From Mesorhizobium amorphae (GTDB lineage Bacteria; Pseudomonadota; Alphaproteobacteria; Rhizobiales; Rhizobiaceae): DNA of 64,000 nt. Both the position numbers and the translations under genes were made by a program. The notes below the pieces were generated by a model. That model was given only the letters and a program-made list of their open reading frames with translations. It searched no databases and was not told the origin of the DNA. Numbering within the stretch: the stretch's first letter is position 1; each line of letters starts with the position of its first letter. Shown here piece after piece: positions 55,782 through 64,000 of the stretch. The stretch covers positions 21,480 to 85,479 of the forward strand of contig NZ_JHQS01000014.1 of the NCBI RefSeq assembly GCF_014843845.1. The letters run 5' to 3'.

Positions 55782-56939
55782 TTAGACCATCGATAAAAGC
55801 GCTCGCCGAGCAACTATTACTGTTGGCTCTCTCAATGACGTCACAAGTGTATGACTTATCTGCTCTTCACATGTCTCGGAGCAAAGAAGGACCTTTGCGT
55901 AATCTGACGGATTGACATTGTACAGGTAATTTAACGAATGCCCTCCGTAATTGTCCTCAAACGCGAATTTCTTTACTATCGCGTGACCTACTGAAATCGG
56001 CGATCGTGTAACGGATGAGTAGTGGACGTCAGCTCCTTCCATCTCCAATTTTTCCGCAAGCAGGAACGGCTGCCAAATATGTTCTCCTGTACCAAGAACC
56101 AGCGTAGCGCCCGACGCTGCTGCCTGACCCTCCAGTTGCAGACGGTGGCGGGAGACGCCCAATCGCGCCCAGTCGATATCCTTGTCGGGAGAAATGACCT
56201 TGCGCCTTTTCGTTTCAACTGTTGGCACTTCCGGCGCGTTGCTGTTCAGACCGTTTGCATGCCAGCGATACCGCCCGGACAGGAGTGACGCGCGCTTCAC
56301 TTTGGTTGCTATCGTCTGTTCGATAGCGCCATCTGACCAATCCGTGAGGGTGACGAGTACCGCATTGCGAACGTTCGACCTGATGCCGGCAGGCAGAGCT
56401 GCGAACAGATTGCCGAATGTTTTTCCGGTCGACGCTTCATCGTCAATCAATACAAGTGTTCGGGCATTCTTAACCCTGGAGACCAGACCTGGCATGAGCG
56501 GCCAGTGTAGGAGATGTCCCGTGGCGTGACTGTGCTCCTCCTGGAACTCGCAGATTAGGGGCAAACCAAGTGCATGTCTGGTAGTGCAAATATAGACGGT
56601 GTCATCCCGGTCATTTTGTTCTGAGTATTGCTGGTGCACGCCCGCACCCAGCCCGACAGCGGCTTCGGCCATTCCTATGAACAGGATTGGCCCTTCGAGA
56701 TCGGGTGAAATTTGGTCGGCCAGAAATTTGTACGTCGTTCGCATCAGCGAAGGCCGCACGGGAATATGACGTCCAAGCACCTTGGAAACGAACATGAAAG
56801 ACCGTTTGGGGTTAACGCGCTCGGCAAATCCAAATATTTCATCGGGGGGCATTAGGCTGCGATCGATTTCAACCGATATGGTTCCACGACCCAGCTCGGC
56901 AGAACGGTATTTTTTAAGTGCATTGTCCAAAATGGCCAC
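55782..56939 (-). CDS. Phosphoribosyltransferase with TRSP domain
   Basis: 385 aa. PRTase domain (about residues 60-250): LFIGMAEAAVGLGAGVHQQY early and the PRPP loop TLVLIDDEASTGKTFGNLF. C-terminal TRSP domain (about 270-385) with ATLVLGTGEHIWQPFLLAEK and FEDNYGGHSLNYLYN. It would attach or remove phosphoribosyl from a base-like substrate. First gene of the PRTase-StiP-HAD set. The ATP-grasp and aldolase genes often found with it are absent here, as are terB/C/D genes. Confidence 0.88.
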   Translation of the reverse strand: MAILDNALKKYRSAELGRGTISVEIDRSLMPPDEIFGFAERVNPKRSFMFVSKVLGRHIPVRPSLMRTTYKFLADQISPDLEGPILFIGMAEAAVGLGAGVHQQYSEQNDRDDTVYICTTRHALGLPLICEFQEEHSHATGHLLHWPLMPGLVSRVKNARTLVLIDDEASTGKTFGNLFAALPAGIRSNVRNAVLVTLTDWSDGAIEQTIATKVKRASLLSGRYRWHANGLNSNAPEVPTVETKRRKVISPDKDIDWARLGVSRHRLQLEGQAAASGATLVLGTGEHIWQPFLLAEKLEMEGADVHYSSVTRSPISVGHAIVKKFAFEDNYGGHSLNYLYNVNPSDYAKVLLCSETCEEQISHTLVTSLREPTVIVARRALLSMV

Positions 56940-57011
56940 CCGATTCGTTAATGATTTGGGGCGTTGTCACGGTAACTTCTTGTGAGGAGGCGCTGGGGTC
57001 GACGCCGGTTC

Positions 57012-57590
57012 ATGCACATAAGCTACAAACGCCACCGCTTTCGCGCCGCGATCATCGCCCATGCGGTGTGGCTTTATTACCGGTTCCCTTTGAGCCTGCG
57101 CCTGGTCGAGGAAAGCTTCCGGAGCGCTGGATCGTCGTCTCCTATAAAGCGATCGCCGGTGGGGGAAGAAGTTCGGCCCCGAGTTTACGTTCGACCAACT
57201 GCGCAGGAAGCGGCCGAGCCCCAATGATGTTTGGCAGCTCGATCAGGACGGTTATGTTCTCGAGGCCGCGCCTGCTCACCAGGCTGCTGAAGAAACAGGG
57301 CCTGGCGCCAAAGCGCATCATCACCGACAAGCTGCGTTCCTATGGAGCGGCGAAACGGCAGGTCATGCCGGATGTCGAGCACCGCGCGCACAGGGGCCTC
57401 AACAACAGGGCCGAGAGTTCCCACGTGCCGCTGCGAAAGCGGGAGCGGACGATGCAAGGCTTCCGTTCGCCGGGAGGCTGCAGCGCTTCGCTCGATCTTC
57501 TCAACCTTCCGTAGTCTCTTCGTCCCAGCCCGCTCAAAACGCTCCGCATTCCAGATCCATCTCCATCACCTGGAAAGCTGTGATCCCAGC
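57012..57590 (+). mobile_element. IS6-family transposase remnant
   Basis: In successive frames: MHISYKRHRFRAAIIAHAVW and YYRFPLSLRLVEE (start of IS6 transposases), FGPEFTFDQLRRKRPSPNDV, then LLKKQGLAPKRIITDKLRSY with RRAHRGLNNRAE(S)SH and IFSTFRSLFVPARSKRSAFQ at the end. The central DDE segment around the first Asp is deleted and frames change at least twice, so it is inactive. Its right part runs up to the Nif11-like ORF at 57621 and may have truncated that locus. Confidence 0.88.
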
Positions 57591-57620
57591 CCTCGCCTGA
57601 TATGGCCGTCGGCGGTCCCT

Positions 57621-57698
57621 TCACGTCCAAACGCGACAGTGTCGATTATCGTCTTTCGCCAGATCGCCGACGAATCGCTCCACCTCAGCTCGTGACAT
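57621..57698 (-). CDS. Nif11-like small ORF (possibly truncated)
   Basis: 25 aa. MSRAEVERFVGDLAKDD is the characteristic start of Nif11-domain peptides (MSxExVxRFxxDLxxD), then a different tail (NRHCRVWT) and stop. Nif11 proteins are known near nif genes and as leaders of peptide natural products. The tail is abnormal, probably because the adjacent IS6 element replaced the 3' part. It is the second ORF behind a sigma-54 promoter. Confidence 0.45.
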   Translation of the reverse strand: MSRAEVERFVGDLAKDDNRHCRVWT

Positions 57699-57716
57699 AG
57701 TTCCTGGCTCGGCACG

Positions 57717-57788
57717 CTACGCCTGCAGCTCTTCAGCCAAAATCTTCAGTTGCTCCGGGCAATTCAGTACTTCCGGGCCAGTTGCCAT
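57717..57788 (-). CDS. Tiny ORF directly behind a NifA/sigma-54 promoter
   Basis: 23 aa, MATGPEVLNCPEQLKILAEE plus LQA. AAGGAG lies 6 bases upstream of the ATG and a consensus -24/-12 promoter 56 bases upstream. No family recognised; it may be a short leader, a truncated Nif11-type peptide or a true microprotein. The downstream Nif11-like ORF begins 18 bases after its stop. Confidence 0.5.
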   Translation of the reverse strand: MATGPEVLNCPEQLKILAEELQA

Positions 57789-57843
57789 CGTCATCTCCTT
57801 TGGTTCGGGGCAAAACCGTCACAACGGCTTCCCAAAGTGATGT

Positions 57844-57858
57844 GCAAGTGACGTGCCA
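57844..57858 (-). promoter_or_regulatory. Consensus sigma-54 promoter in front of tiny Nif11-like ORFs
   Basis: Minus-strand TGGCAC-GTCAC-TTGC, the only perfect match to TGGCAC-N5-TTGC in this window. It points to the ORFs at 57621-57788. Confidence 0.85.
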
Positions 57859-57980
57859 TCCTGAGGATGTAACTGCGCGCTGCTACTCAAGTTGGGCCGG
57901 CGCACCTTCGCGTCGCGCTCTTCCTTCCTTTTTGCTTGAGGCTGCGCACGAAATGCAAAACGTTTGGCCTATGGTGCGTC

Positions 57981-57996
57981 TGTTCGATAGTCGACA
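57981..57996. promoter_or_regulatory. NifA enhancer site for the tiny-ORF promoter
   Basis: TGT-TCGATAGTCG-ACA, exact TGT-N10-ACA, 123 bases upstream of the -24 element, within the accepted range. Confidence 0.75.
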
Positions 57997-58966
57997 GTTT
58001 GGCTCAATAGCGACAGTATTGTTTGCATGGATCGAGACACCATGTGGTCGGCACCGGTCGGTCGCCATCAGTACGACAAGCGAAATCACGGAGTGGCCCC
58101 GGCGCGCGCGCGTGCTGCCGCCAAGCCGCTTCGACGAGCATGCCGCGGGTATGTTCACGGCCCTGTTTAACCATGACCGTTCTCACAATCCGAACAGTTT
58201 TTTTCGCCCAGCGAATAGCATGTTACACGCCATTCTGGTTTTGCGCTCCGTTCGTTTGAAGCCTTTCGTCGACCGCGCTGTTCTACACTCACATTCCACT
58301 ACAAAATTTGTCGATAACGGAGAAAGGCAGCCAGATAGATCGGTCCGACTGACTGGATGCGGCACAGAGCCTGTCGGCCCTCTGTCCGCAAGGACTATCA
58401 CATAGGAGGGATCACACCCCAGCCACTGCACCTGCAACCGCATCTGCCGTGCTGAAATCGTCGTCGCGCCGCACGACGATTGAGGTTATCACTAGATAGT
58501 GGTCTGACAGATACTTGTCATGCGCCAGGGGGCCGGTTCATCGGCTAACGCCTCATCATGACGTCACCTCGGAGGACGAGAAAAGATTGTTGTGGCATGG
58601 GTACGAGCTACCTCGGTCGTTTGTTCGATCGAAAGCACTGTGTGTGGAGGAAGCTCTCCATCATGCAGTGCCAGGAGATGAGGGCCGACTTCCTTATCCG
58701 CGGCCGTGAGCCGATGCTTGAGGCGAAGAAAGTCCATCCAGGTTGGCGTGAGGAATGTTTCTGTGCAAAGTGAAGGCGTTTGAAGATTTCGCTGGAGCGT
58801 CCAATTCGTGCACCGGCACGGCTCTGAACGTGGCGCCTTGCCCGCATATAGCCCAAAAAGGTCTCGAGGTTACTCTGATATGGAGTAATCAACCTTTACA
58901 GCGATAGGGTCGCTCCGGGGCTTCCGTTCAAGTGCCGGTCCGGGAGCGCGAAAATTTCGCGGCCTG
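57997..58966. other. About 970 bases without a supported gene
   Basis: Openings on both strands lack domains and ribosome sites. No IS ends, RNA genes or regulatory consensus recognised. Confidence 0.45.
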
Positions 58967-59635
58967 TCAGCGGCGGCCGAAGGCCAAGACCTCGGCTGTG
59001 TAGGTCTCCACCACCAGGCTGAAGGGCTGGTTCGCTCCGGTATAGAGGATGGCCCGGTGCCGCAGCACCTCGTGGGGAATGGCCAGCGCTCCTTTCCCCG
59101 CCGCCGGCAGCGGCGCGTCCATCTCCCACCCCTTGGGCAGCGGCGACCACAGCAGCTCGGCGCTAATGGTTTGGCGGCGGAAGTGCAGCGGCTGGACCAC
59201 CTTCCCGAAGGGCTGATCGGTGGTGTCGAGCACCTGGTTCATCTGGGGTGTGAGTCGCGACGGGACGTACCAGTTATCGGCCTCGGAGAGCACGAGCTCG
59301 CCACAGGCGAGCTGCACGCGGCGGTAGTGCACGGGTTCGCCAGCGCTGATCCCCAATGCCTGGCGGGCATTATCCGGCAGCAGTTTGTCGTCGCCCTTCA
59401 CGCGATGGGCGACAATCTTCGCCTCCGGCGCCAGCCCGTGCTCACCACACCACCGTTCCAGCGTAAGCGTGGCGCTGGGGTGGCTGAGCAGGTCGGCGTT
59501 GAGCGTTTCCAGCAGGGCGAGGGCCTGGGTGCGGGAGGCGGTGTCGTTGGTGAAGAGGGTGCGGGCCTCGGAGGGTGACGAGACGATCACCATCATGGCG
59601 AGGGAGGCTACTGCGATGAAATTTCGAGTACCCAT
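58967..59635 (-). CDS. Secreted UbiC/chorismate-lyase-like fold protein
   Basis: 222 aa from ATG 59633-59635. Signal peptide MGTRNFIAVASLAMMVIVSS then PSEA before the mature start. The body LLETLNADLLSHPSATLTLE, HRVKGDDKLLPDNARQALGI, HYRRVQLACGELVLSEADNW and LRHRAILYTGANQPFSLVVE follows the chorismate lyase/UTRA-like fold (the R..L.CG and SEADNWYV-P blocks). A periplasmic location means it is not ubiquinone biosynthesis UbiC; a ligand-binding role is more likely. Orphan gene, 152 bases downstream of mucR-like gene on the same strand. Confidence 0.7.
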   Translation of the reverse strand: MGTRNFIAVASLAMMVIVSSPSEARTLFTNDTASRTQALALLETLNADLLSHPSATLTLERWCGEHGLAPEAKIVAHRVKGDDKLLPDNARQALGISAGEPVHYRRVQLACGELVLSEADNWYVPSRLTPQMNQVLDTTDQPFGKVVQPLHFRRQTISAELLWSPLPKGWEMDAPLPAAGKGALAIPHEVLRHRAILYTGANQPFSLVVETYTAEVLAFGRR

Positions 59636-59787
59636 GGTGCGACATCCTTTGCGTTGCGTTACGAGCGGCGTTTGCAGGAACGCACCCTGTACGCGATTGA
59701 AAACATGGCGGCGCAGACACAACCACGAAATGCACCCTGTGCGCGACCGCAGGCTGCGCACTGGAGAACGAATTTCGGTTGCCGAAA

Positions 59788-60252
59788 TTAGACCGCGACC
59801 TTCTTGCGGGTCCGCTTCGCCGGCACTGGCGTTTCCGGCTCCTTCGGCTTGCGGCCGAGCCCCATCGTCTTGGCCAAGGCCGAGCGCGCCGCGGCGTAAT
59901 TCGGCGCGACCATGGGATAATCCGCCGGCAGGCCCCATTTGGCGCGATATTCATTCGGCGTCAGCCCGTAGTGGGTGGACAGATGGCGCTTTAGCGATTT
60001 GAATTTCTTCCCGTCCTCAAGGGAGATGATGTAATCCGGTGTCACCGACTTCTTGATCGGGACTGCAGGCTGAAGGACCACCCGCTCTTCTGCCGAGACG
60101 CTTCCGGCCGTGCCTTTCAGAGCCGCATGCACTTGGCCGATCAGAGCAGGGAGATCCCCCACCGGAACCGGATTGTTGGAGACATAGGCTGAGACAACAT
60201 CGGCGGTGAGCTCGATGAGTGTGTCGATGTTTTTGTCGGCTTCGTCTGTCAT
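59788..60252 (-). CDS. MucR/Ros-family transcriptional regulator lacking the usual zinc-finger cysteines
   Basis: 154 aa from ATG 60250-60252. The Ros/MucR core DYIISLEDGKKFKSLKRHLS then THYGLTPNEYRAKWGLPADY is clear. In MucR the first position of the finger is Cys (V/I-C-L-E-D/C-G); here it is Ser, so the classical Cys2His2 site is not complete although His residues remain. M. loti Ml proteins are known to bind DNA without zinc, so it may still be functional. A Lys-rich tail (KPKEPETPVPAKRTRKKVAV) follows. MucR controls exopolysaccharide, motility and symbiosis genes. Confidence 0.9.
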   Translation of the reverse strand: MTDEADKNIDTLIELTADVVSAYVSNNPVPVGDLPALIGQVHAALKGTAGSVSAEERVVLQPAVPIKKSVTPDYIISLEDGKKFKSLKRHLSTHYGLTPNEYRAKWGLPADYPMVAPNYAAARSALAKTMGLGRKPKEPETPVPAKRTRKKVAV

Positions 60253-60935
60253 GAAACTCTCCGAGCGGCTTGAAACATAGTCGGCGAAGCATTGCTTCAT
60301 AGTGGGGCTTGCCGCTGAACGCAAATACAGCGTTAGCAGGGCTGTCGCGATGCTCGTCGAGCACTGAGATCTATGCGACGTATCATGCCCTCGTGCACGT
60401 TCATCCGCTCGCTTTTGGCTATCCCCCGACCAAGTCGAGCTCAGCTGTGCTTCCCAATCCCCTGCTTGTGAATTTTCCACGAAGAGCCGAAGATATTTTC
60501 GCGCCATCGAAAGCGCCACTATCGCGATGTCGATTTTGGCAATTCGGTACCCAAGCAGCTCGACACCTGCATTTTTCGATATAGGGTGCAGCCAGCTGCT
60601 AAGCGCGTTTCGGCCGTAAGCTTGGGCCGAACTTCGTCGATCTTCTTAATGCGAAATTGATGGCCGAGCAGTCCCCCGGAAATCGATGTCCAGCCGTACG
60701 GTCTTGAGCTTTTTGCAATTCATCCCTAACCTGGAGTTGCATCGCCAAAAGGAGCGCTTATCTCTTCGAGCGGGCGCTTGCGACCATAATCGGAATGTCG
60801 TCTTAAGGACGATGTTCCCCTCGGCTCGGGTAGCCCGTCGAAGCGAAATCTTCCACCGGCCGCGCCGACATCGCTATCCAGTATCGTGGCGCTGGGATCA
60901 TCCCCGCGACCGACCTCGACTACCCTTTGCATCTA
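60253..60935. other. Spacer upstream of mucR-like gene and toxin-antitoxin operon
   Basis: About 680 bases with no supported gene; it must contain the mucR-like promoter on one side and the toxin-antitoxin promoter on the other. Confidence 0.45.
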
Positions 60936-60965
60936 TGTTGAACGTAAACTATGTTATGTTCAACA
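60936..60965. promoter_or_regulatory. Inverted repeat, likely antitoxin operator
   Basis: TGTTGAAC-N14-GTTCAACA, a perfect 8-bp inverted repeat ending 12 bases before the antitoxin ATG and overlapping an AT-rich promoter-like stretch. Type II antitoxins usually autorepress at such sites. Confidence 0.65.
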
Positions 60966-60977
60966 CAGGAGGCTGGC

Positions 60978-61274
60978 ATGGGCGCTCAAATCCATACTAC
61001 AACAGACAGCGAAGCAACGGTCGCACTGACCCGCAACAAGCTCGTCCTCGAACAAGCGAGGGCCGTTGGTCTCCTTGGTTCCGCTAAGAATACGCGTCTG
61101 TCGGGGCGCGTACCGTCAGAGCTGATCGACGCGGCCAAGAAGCGCGCCCACGTCACGTCGGACACCGAGTTGTTGGAGCTTGCTCTGTCGCGGCTGGCGC
61201 TGGAGGATGACTTCGGGGCTGGCCTCGTCAAGCGCAAAGGCAGCATTCCCTCGGATATCGATCTTGGGATTTGA
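60978..61274 (+). CDS. Antitoxin of a PIN-domain toxin-antitoxin pair
   Basis: 98 aa from ATG 60978, with AGGAGG 5 bases upstream. TRLSGRVPSELIDAAKKRAH and SDTELLELALSRLALED resemble a ribbon-helix-helix DNA-binding segment; the C-terminal part (GAGLVKRKGSIPSDIDLGI) would wrap the toxin. It overlaps the toxin frame by 11 bases. Autoregulation at the inverted repeat 60936-60965 is expected. Confidence 0.75.
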   Translation: MGAQIHTTTDSEATVALTRNKLVLEQARAVGLLGSAKNTRLSGRVPSELIDAAKKRAHVTSDTELLELALSRLALEDDFGAGLVKRKGSIPSDIDLGI

Positions 61275-61845
61275 TCTCGCCGATACCCTTCGATCATTCA
61301 AACCGCAGAAACGCCTGGGGACACTCGTGCGCCGGGCCGATGACGATCTGCCATGGGTCGACGACGAGCCTATTATTGGCCGTCCATTGTTTTTGGATAC
61401 GACCGTGTATCTGGATGTCCTCCAAGGCCGATCACCGGCAGAGGTGGATAGGCTTCTGACGTATAGGCTATGTCATCATTCGGCTGTGTGCCTTTCCGAG
61501 CTGACATACGCATTCGGCCGATTGGATCCAAAGCACACGTCAACGAAGATCGCACTGGAAACGATCCGGGCGACGGTCGCGGATATACCCGAGCACCGAC
61601 TTCACGCTCCCGACACTGCCATCTGGGGGCAATCCGGCATCCTCGCAGGCCTGCTTTTCCGAATGAGCAATTTGCCAAAAGGCGAAGGTCACGAACGCAA
61701 GTTCGTCAACGACGCTCTGGTTTGCCTGCAGGCGCGGCAGCTGGGTGCGAGTGTGCTCACGGGAAACATTCGGGACTTCGACTTTCTTTCCCAACTTGTA
61801 CCGACGGGACGAATTGTCCTGTATCGAACACTAGAAGCCTCGTGA
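61264..61845 (+). CDS. PIN-domain toxin
   Basis: 193 aa from a TTG overlapping the antitoxin end (a GTG at 61327 with GGGG upstream is an alternative). PIN motif residues: Asp in GRPLFLDTTVYLDVLQGRSP, Glu in AVCLSELTYAFGRLD, Asp in ERKFVNDALVCLQARQLGA and GNIRDFDFL. Presumably an RNase. Distinct from the VapC at 37.1 kb. No ATG start is available. Confidence 0.8.
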   Translation: MGFDLADTLRSFKPQKRLGTLVRRADDDLPWVDDEPIIGRPLFLDTTVYLDVLQGRSPAEVDRLLTYRLCHHSAVCLSELTYAFGRLDPKHTSTKIALETIRATVADIPEHRLHAPDTAIWGQSGILAGLLFRMSNLPKGEGHERKFVNDALVCLQARQLGASVLTGNIRDFDFLSQLVPTGRIVLYRTLEAS

Positions 61846-62024
61846 TTCGCATGAGTTCGGAGGTCTCAGAGTACCGTGTGATCTTCCGCCAAAATTCGGA
61901 CCAGCTCCTAAACTGCGGGTAAACCTTTTGCCGCCTCAATGGCCGCTGAGTATGAAAGCCTCGACTGCGACGCTGGCGTTTTGCTGAGTCTGACGGTTTA
62001 AATAGAAGCCATTCTGCATATCTA

Positions 62025-62250
62025 TTGCGAGTATATGGGAGCGTAAATGCCGAGGGTCCGGACGGAGTTGGCAAAACGACGACGATCGATCTCTGGAAGG
62101 ACGCCTTAGTGCAACGATCTGGCCGCTTTGAATTCTTGAGCTTTCCGGGGAAAGCTGAAGGCACCCTTGGCGCAGTCGTTTATCGTATTCACCACGACCC
62201 GGTGGCATTTAGAATAGCGAGGGCTGCTCGCTGGGCCGTGACTCTAACAA
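62025..62250 (+). pseudogene. Thymidylate-kinase-like P-loop fragment
   Basis: About 70 codons: VNAEGPDGVGKTTTIDLWKD holds an intact P-loop, followed by RFEFLSFPGKAEGTLGAVVY and RIHHDP. This resembles the first third of a dTMP/nucleoside kinase. The later sequence (after FRIARAARWAV) loses similarity and no complete kinase follows, so it is a fragment. Confidence 0.55.
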
Positions 62251-62418
62251 TGAACCGGGCTCGATGTTCACGCTCTGTGCTTCGAAAGTCGCATAAGAAG
62301 GCAGTGCGGAACGCACTAAGCAGCAAGAGGAGAAGGGCATCGCCCCATGAAAAAGCGCCCGGCTTGGCTTTGCCGTGTCGCAGCGCAACATCCTGAAAAG
62401 CGAAGCCTCGACCCGGGA

Positions 62419-62458
62419 GCGTCCCTCACAGCTTTTAGGTGCGGGGGACGCCTTTTTT
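62419..62458 (+). terminator. Possible Rho-independent terminator
   Basis: GCGTCCC, a 19-base loop, GGGACGC, then CTTTTTT on the plus strand. The long loop makes it weaker than the groEL terminator. Confidence 0.45.
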
Positions 62459-62582
62459 AGTCAAATTCATTTCTTCGGATTTGTCCCCCGAAACGCCTTA
62501 GGCGCCAAACTAACGCCGAGGGGCTATTGGGTTCCGGAAATATTCGCGCCGACCGCATTTTTTCCGACCAAGCTTAGACCAG

Positions 62583-62610
62583 CAAAAAGGGCGGCATCGC
62601 TGCCGCCCTT
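62583..62610 (-). terminator. Rho-independent terminator of groEL
   Basis: Perfect 10-bp stem AAGGGCGGCA/TGCCGCCCTT with a TCGC loop, followed on the minus strand by TTTTT. It lies 24 bases downstream of the groEL stop. Confidence 0.9.
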
Positions 62611-62633
62611 CGAGTTGTTGAGATGCGTGGACC

Positions 62634-64000
62634 TTAGAAATCCATACCACCCATGCCGCCCATGCCGCCGCCGCCCATGCCGCCAGGCATGCCGCCGCCA
62701 GCCGACTCTTTCTTCGGAGCCTCGGCGATCATGGCTTCGGTGGTGACGAGCAGGCCGGCGACCGAGGCCGCATCCTGCAGAGCCGTGCGCACGACCTTGA
62801 CCGGGTCGACGATGCCCATGGCGATCATGTCGCCATATTCGCCGGTCTGGGCGTTGTAGCCGAAGGTCGCGCCCTTGTTCTCGAGGATCTTGCCGGCAAC
62901 GATCGATGCTTCCGCACCGGCGTTGGCCGCGATCTGGCGAGCCGGAGCCTGCAGCGCGCGACGCACGATGCTGATGCCCGCGGTCTGGTCGGAATTGGCG
63001 CCGGTGACGGTGATGGCCAGCGAAGCGCGCAGGAGTGCGACGCCGCCGCCGGGAACAATGCCTTCTTCCACGGCCGCACGGGTCGCGTTGAGGGCGTCAT
63101 CGACGCGGTCCTTCTTTTCCTTGACTTCGACTTCCGTCGCACCGCCGACGCGGATGACGGCAACGCCGCCCGCCAGCTTGGCCAGACGCTCCTGCAGCTT
63201 CTCCTTGTCGTAGTCCGAGGTGGTCTCCTCGATCTGCTGCTTGATCTGGGCAACGCGGCCCTGGATCTCAGCCTTCTTGCCAGCGCCGTCGACGATGGTG
63301 GTGTTCTCCTTGGAGATCGACACCTTCTTGGCGCGGCCGAGCATGTTGAGGCCGACATTCTGGAGCTTGATGCCGAGGTCTTCCGAGATGACCTGGCCAC
63401 CGGTGAGGATGGCGATGTCTTCCAGCATCGCCTTGCGGCGATCGCCGAAGCCCGGCGCCTTGACGGCGGCGATCTTCAGGCCGCCACGCAGCTTGTTGAC
63501 GACCAGCGTGGCCAGAGCCTCGCCTTCGACGTCTTCCGAGATGATGAGCAGCGGCTTCGAGGTCTGCACGACGGCCTCGAGGACCGGCAGCATGGCCTGC
63601 AGGTTGGAGAGCTTCTTCTCGTGGAGAAGGATGTAGGCGTCTTCCAGATCGGCGACCATCTTGTCGGCGTTGGTGACGAAGTAGGGCGAGAGATAGCCGC
63701 GGTCGAACTGCATGCCTTCGACGACTTCCAGTTCGGTCTCGGCGGTCTTGGCTTCCTCGACCGTGATGACACCCTCGTTGCCGACCTTCTGCATCGCCTC
63801 CGCGATCATCTTGCCGACCGACTCGTCGCCATTGCCGGCGATCGTGCCGACCTGGGCGACTTCCTCGGAGGTCTTGATCTTCTTGGCGTTCTTGATCAGC
63901 GTCCCGACGACGTCGGTGACGGCGAGGTCGATGCCGCGCTTCAGGTCCATCGGGTTCATGCCGGCGGCAACCGCCTTGTGGCCTTCCTGGACGATCGACT
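62634..64000 (-). CDS. groEL: GroEL (60-kDa chaperonin), C-terminal part; runs off the window
   Basis: 455 codons are inside the window, from [20 protein letters not shown] to the stop at 62634. Chaperonin motifs such as [35 protein letters not shown] and [18 protein letters not shown] are intact, as is the C-terminal GGM tail ([16 protein letters not shown]). It folds proteins inside the GroES-capped cavity. Rhizobia have several groESL copies, one usually controlled by NifA; whether this is that copy cannot be told because the promoter is outside the window. The hairpin at 62583 ends the transcript. Confidence 0.97.
   Translation of the reverse strand, partial: SIVQEGHKAVAAGMNPMDLKRGIDLAVTDVVGTLIKNAKKIKTSEEVAQVGTIAGNGDESVGKMIAEAMQKVGNEGVITVEEAKTAETELEVVEGMQFDRGYLSPYFVTNADKMVADLEDAYILLHEKKLSNLQAMLPVLEAVVQTSKPLLIISEDVEGEALATLVVNKLRGGLKIAAVKAPGFGDRRKAMLEDIAILTGGQVISEDLGIKLQNVGLNMLGRAKKVSISKENTTIVDGAGKKAEIQGRVAQIKQQIEETTSDYDKEKLQERLAKLAGGVAVIRVGGATEVEVKEKKDRVDDALNATRAAVEEGIVPGGGVALLRASLAITVTGANSDQTAGISIVRRALQAPARQIAANAGAEASIVAGKILENKGATFGYNAQTGEYGDMIAMGIVDPVKVVRTALQDAASVAGLLVTTEAMIAEAPKKESAGGGMPGGMGGGGMGGMGGMDF

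Overview
The window looks like part of a symbiosis island (or symbiotic ICE) of a Mesorhizobium-type rhizobium. It carries nif/fix genes, a second rpoN next to a peroxiredoxin, NifA-type enhancer sites (TGT-N10-ACA) with -24/-12 sigma-54 promoters, DUF982 proteins, a MucR homologue, IS fragments and many decaying genes. A groEL gene runs off the right end. The host genus is inferred from family resemblance and synteny, not from a marker gene.

Layout. 0-10 kb (minus strand): nifB (5' part), nifA, fixXCBA, nifW, nifV, nifS, a broken nifU and an iscA-like gene. Three NifA/sigma-54 promoters serve nifB, fixA and the iscA-nifS-nifV-nifW unit. 10-12.3 kb: a nifH promoter with only the first nifH codons left, then an hmuP remnant, an intact hmuS and a broken hmuT. 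12.4-16.7 kb: a Cys-tailed protein paired with a glycosyltransferase, then small rhizobial proteins. 17.1-22.5 kb: a five-gene minus-strand operon of PLP decarboxylase, membrane desaturase, O-acetylhomoserine sulfhydrylase-like enzyme, class-I amidotransferase-like hydrolase and EamA exporter. Its composition resembles rhizobitoxine biosynthesis and suggests a vinylglycine-type ethylene inhibitor. 23.6-24.8 kb: an MFS exporter. 25-32.2 kb: a NifA-promoter-led oxidative cluster (P450, ferredoxin, SnoaL-like, flavin reductase remnant, double SDR, luciferase-like monooxygenase) followed by frameshifted fdxB and nifQ. 32.2-37.8 kb: rpoN2, peroxiredoxin, a NifA-promoter-led AAA ATPase, and a VapBC pair beside an AbiEii fragment.

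38-46.3 kb holds a four-gene Wadjet (jetABCD) anti-plasmid locus whose genes overlap by ATGA. jetB and jetC each carry a frameshift. 47.2-51.2 kb holds a compact peptide-export system: two double-glycine-leader peptides of 53 and 55 aa, an HlyD-type adaptor and a C39-peptidase ABC transporter, all behind a nifH-like sigma-54 promoter with a NifA enhancer site. 52.2-53.0 kb is a disrupted gene with 38-residue repeats resembling TAL-effector/Bat repeats. 53.5-56.9 kb encodes HAD, StiP-like and phosphoribosyltransferase-TRSP proteins, a set known from Ter-linked nucleoside-metabolite operons. 57-62.5 kb has an IS6-family remnant, a NifA/sigma-54-driven pair of tiny ORFs (one Nif11-like), a secreted UbiC-like protein, a MucR variant without the usual zinc-finger Cys, and a PIN toxin-antitoxin pair. 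groEL closes the window.

How it fits together. The unifying theme is expression in the nodule. Near-copies of just two NifA/sigma-54 promoter cassettes stand in front of very different cargo: nif genes, a P450 cluster, an AAA ATPase, a bacteriocin-like exporter and (degenerate) the putative ethylene-inhibitor operon. This suggests promoter duplication has recruited accessory genes into the symbiotic regulon. The many one-base frameshifts in otherwise well-preserved genes (fdxB, jetB, jetC, hmuT) are either recent decay or assembly errors and need read-level checking.
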